Shown here one piece after another: positions 6,271 to 7,255 of a stretch of DNA of 7,255 bases (the stretch's first letter is position 1; the number at the start of each line of letters is the position of its first letter). Both the position numbers and the translations under genes were made by a program. This stretch comes from an uncultured Actinomycetes bacterium (GTDB taxonomy: Bacteria > Actinomycetota > Thermoleophilia > Solirubrobacterales > 70-9): NCBI GenBank assembly GCA_946886425.1, contig CAMPIP010000119.1:1-7255 (forward strand), written 5' to 3'. The notes below the pieces were generated by a model, which was not told the origin of the DNA, made no database searches, and saw only the letters and a list, made by a program, of their open reading frames with translations.

Positions 6271-6998
6271 GCGACGTCCCCGAGCTGACCAGCTACTCCG
6301 TCGACGAGCAGGGCGTCGCCCTGATCCGGCTGGAGCGCCCCGACGCCCGCAACGCGCTCAACACCCAGATGCTGCTGGAGCTGCTCCAGCACCTGGCCGT
6401 GGCGCGCGGCGACGAGGCGGTCCGCGTGCTCGTCTTCAGCTCCTCGGACAACATGGGCTTCTCGGCCGGGGCCGACGTCCGCGAGCGGCTCGACGAGGAG
6501 GGCAAGGTCCGCCGCATGCAGCTCTTCGCCGACCTCTACGACGAGGTGGTCGCCTTCCCGAAGCCGACGATCGCCGCCTGTCACGGCGACGTTGTCGGCG
6601 GCGGCGCCGAGATCGCGATCGCCTGCGACATGCGCGTCGGCGGCTCCAACCTGCGGATGCGCTTCCCCGGCGCCGCCCTCGGCGTCCCGGTCGGCCCGGC
6701 CCGCCTGGTCACCCTCTGCGGCCTTGCCACCGCCAAGTACCTGCTCTTCTCCTCGCGCACCGTCGGCGCCGATGAGGCCCTGCGGCTCGGCCTCGTCAAC
6801 CGCGTCGCCCCCGCCGCCGGGACCGAGGAGGCGGCCCTGGAGCTGGCCACCGCCGTCGCCGCCCACCCGCCCGAGGCGGTCGCCAACCTGAAGCGCATGC
6901 TCCACGAGTGGGACGACGTCGTCGGTCGCTCCAAGGTCGAGGGAGTGGGGCAAGTGGAGTGGGCGAGAACCGGGCCTGGGTTGCCGCAGCCAGACTGA
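6267..6998 (+). CDS. Enoyl-CoA hydratase/isomerase (crotonase) family protein
   Basis: The 243-residue protein has the crotonase fold: an N-terminal VALIRLERPDARNALN stretch (17-32), first oxyanion-hole segment FSAGADV (65-71), second oxyanion segment GDVVGGGAEIAIACD (107-121), and a LGLVNRV segment (174-180). These enzymes bind acyl-CoA thioesters and stabilise an enolate. Of the two catalytic glutamates of rat hydratase, Glu144 is kept (Glu115) but the position of Glu164 is Gly135 (FPGAALG for QPEILLG), and the following GAGG loop reads GPAR. Classical hydratase chemistry is therefore doubtful; an isomerase, decarboxylase-like or other reaction is possible. GTG at 6267 overlaps the pth stop (GTGA), indicating translational coupling. 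The TGA stop's last base is the first base of a 7-base repeat flanking the downstream inverted-repeat element; the reading frame is intact. Confidence 0.9.
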   Translation: MSDVPELTSYSVDEQGVALIRLERPDARNALNTQMLLELLQHLAVARGDEAVRVLVFSSSDNMGFSAGADVRERLDEEGKVRRMQLFADLYDEVVAFPKPTIAACHGDVVGGGAEIAIACDMRVGGSNLRMRFPGAALGVPVGPARLVTLCGLATAKYLLFSSRTVGADEALRLGLVNRVAPAAGTEEAALELATAVAAHPPEAVANLKRMLHEWDDVVGRSKVEGVGQVEWARTGPGLPQPD

Positions 6999-7004
6999 GG
7001 GCTC
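6998..7004 (+). repeat. Left 7-base direct repeat (putative target-site duplication)
   Basis: AGGGCTC abuts the left terminal inverted repeat exactly and is identical to 7118-7124. Its first base is the last base of the crotonase gene's stop codon. Confidence 0.75.
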
Positions 7005-7117
7005 GGGCCGGTTCCGGTAGGGGTTCCACTTAACTTTTTCCGAAGACAACTTGCGGCTGTCCGCCGGTCGCGGCGCGGAAAAAGTACAAGACGTTCCACC
7101 CCTACCGGAACCGGCCC
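7005..7117. mobile_element. 113-base MITE-like element with 20-bp perfect terminal inverted repeats
   Basis: The ends 7005-7024 (starting GGGCCGGTTC) and 7098-7117 (ending GAACCGGCCC) are perfect 20-base reverse complements. Both are abutted exactly by the direct repeat AGGGCTC, as expected of a target-site duplication. A second inner inverted repeat, ACTTTTTCCG (7033-7042) with CGGAAAAAGT (7076-7085), and a small GCGG/CCGC hairpin (7053-7056 with 7061-7064) lie inside, and GTTCCAC occurs twice in direct orientation (7023-7029, 7093-7099). There is no coding capacity, so movement would need a transposase in trans. The A/T-runs are unlike the surrounding coding DNA. The family of the parent insertion sequence cannot be assigned from sequence alone. 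As RNA it would fold into a long stem-loop, so a terminator or regulatory role for the crotonase-mfd junction is an alternative or added function. Confidence 0.75.
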
Positions 7118-7124
7118 AGGGCTC
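7118..7124 (+). repeat. Right 7-base direct repeat (putative target-site duplication)
   Basis: AGGGCTC directly follows the right terminal inverted repeat and matches 6998-7004 in all seven bases; the match does not extend further on either side. Confidence 0.75.
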
Positions 7125-7128
7125 TGCC

Positions 7129-7134
7129 TAGAAT
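7129..7134 (+). promoter_or_regulatory. Putative -10 box for mfd
   Basis: TAGAAT matches the sigma-70-type TATAAT at five of six bases and would start transcription near 7141, giving a leader of about 40 bases. No good -35 box lies 16-18 bases upstream, where the right end of the inverted-repeat element is found, so the element may have replaced the original upstream promoter sequence. Confidence 0.45.
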
Positions 7135-7180
7135 CGACCGCGCGCGCTCGGACCTTGCCGTCCGGGTGTTTTCCCTGCCC

Positions 7181-7255
7181 ATGAGCCTTCGTCCACTTCT
7201 TGATCTAGCCGCCGAGAACGAGCGGGTGCATGCGCTCGCGGGACGGGTGCGGGCG
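7181..7255 (+). CDS. mfd: Probable transcription-repair coupling factor Mfd (first 25 codons)
   Basis: The reading frame from ATG 7181 runs off the end of the window without a stop. Its start, MSLRPLLDLAAENERVHALA, resembles the short N-terminal helix of actinobacterial Mfd, and mfd follows the glmU-prs-rplY-pth neighbourhood in related genomes. Mfd is a DNA translocase that removes stalled RNA polymerase from lesions and recruits UvrA. Nothing of the UvrB-like, RNA-polymerase-binding or helicase domains is in view, so the assignment rests on context and a weak N-terminal likeness. The next base after ATG begins AGC, as in most genes here. No Shine-Dalgarno is evident in the pyrimidine-rich stretch before it, and the first codons (CTT, CGT, CCA, CTT, CTT, GAT, CTA) are unusually AT-rich for this window. 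Confidence 0.6.
   Translation, partial: MSLRPLLDLAAENERVHALAGRVRA

Noticed and set aside
5014..7049. Overlapping minus-strand open frames opposite rplY, pth and the crotonase gene
   Set aside because: They are shadows of clearly conserved genes and have compositionally biased translations.
7005..7117. The inverted repeat as a classical intrinsic terminator
   Set aside because: The loop region is 73 bases and no T-run follows the right arm, and the exact 7-base flanking repeats fit an insertion better; a secondary termination effect is not excluded.
1..7255. CRISPR arrays, tRNA, rRNA or riboswitches
   Set aside because: No regularly spaced repeats, tRNA-like cloverleaf or rRNA sequence was seen; non-coding space is limited to short gaps and the 182-base gap before mfd.

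Overview
This is a GC-rich window (roughly 70 percent G+C by eye) with almost no non-coding DNA and many GTG starts. Its conserved backbone, glmU, prs, rplY, pth and then mfd, is the housekeeping neighbourhood found in Actinomycetota (Mycobacterium tuberculosis keeps these genes together). Prs has the actinobacterial SPD-x-GRV form. I infer an actinomycete-related bacterium, possibly of the class Thermoleophilia (Solirubrobacterales-like), but the class is a judgement and not proven.

Layout. Positions 1-2597 (+): the 3' part of glmU (cell-wall precursor UDP-GlcNAc), prs (PRPP synthase) overlapping it by 4 bases, and a divergent glycerophosphodiester phosphodiesterase-like gene 10 bases further on. 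A perfect 16-bp hairpin at 2584-2627 closes this unit. Positions 2650-4951 (-): a two-gene unit, an ABC1/UbiB-family kinase-like gene followed by a six-helix membrane protein resembling DUF6159. A 47-base divergent gap (4952-4998) separates it from positions 4999-6998 (+): rplY (ribosomal protein L25/Ctc, long form), pth (peptidyl-tRNA hydrolase) and a crotonase-fold gene overlapping pth by 4 bases. A 182-base gap then precedes the first 25 codons of what is probably mfd (transcription-repair coupling factor).

Functionally the window is mostly housekeeping: cell-wall and nucleotide precursors, 5S rRNA/ribosome function, rescue of peptidyl-tRNA and DNA repair. The GDPD-like, kinase-like, membrane and crotonase genes are additions to the conserved core, and no shared pathway for them can be read from the sequence.

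The most striking non-coding structure lies between the crotonase gene and mfd. It is a 113-base element (7005-7117) with perfect 20-bp terminal inverted repeats, flanked exactly by a 7-base direct repeat (AGGGCTC). This looks like a non-autonomous, MITE-like insertion just after a stop codon and just before a promoter-like TAGAAT. A second notable point is that two genes (GDPD-like and pth) have no ATG, GTG or TTG able to start the conserved protein and appear to use CTG. I see no convincing new multi-gene system; the MITE-like element and the CTG starts are the real leads.
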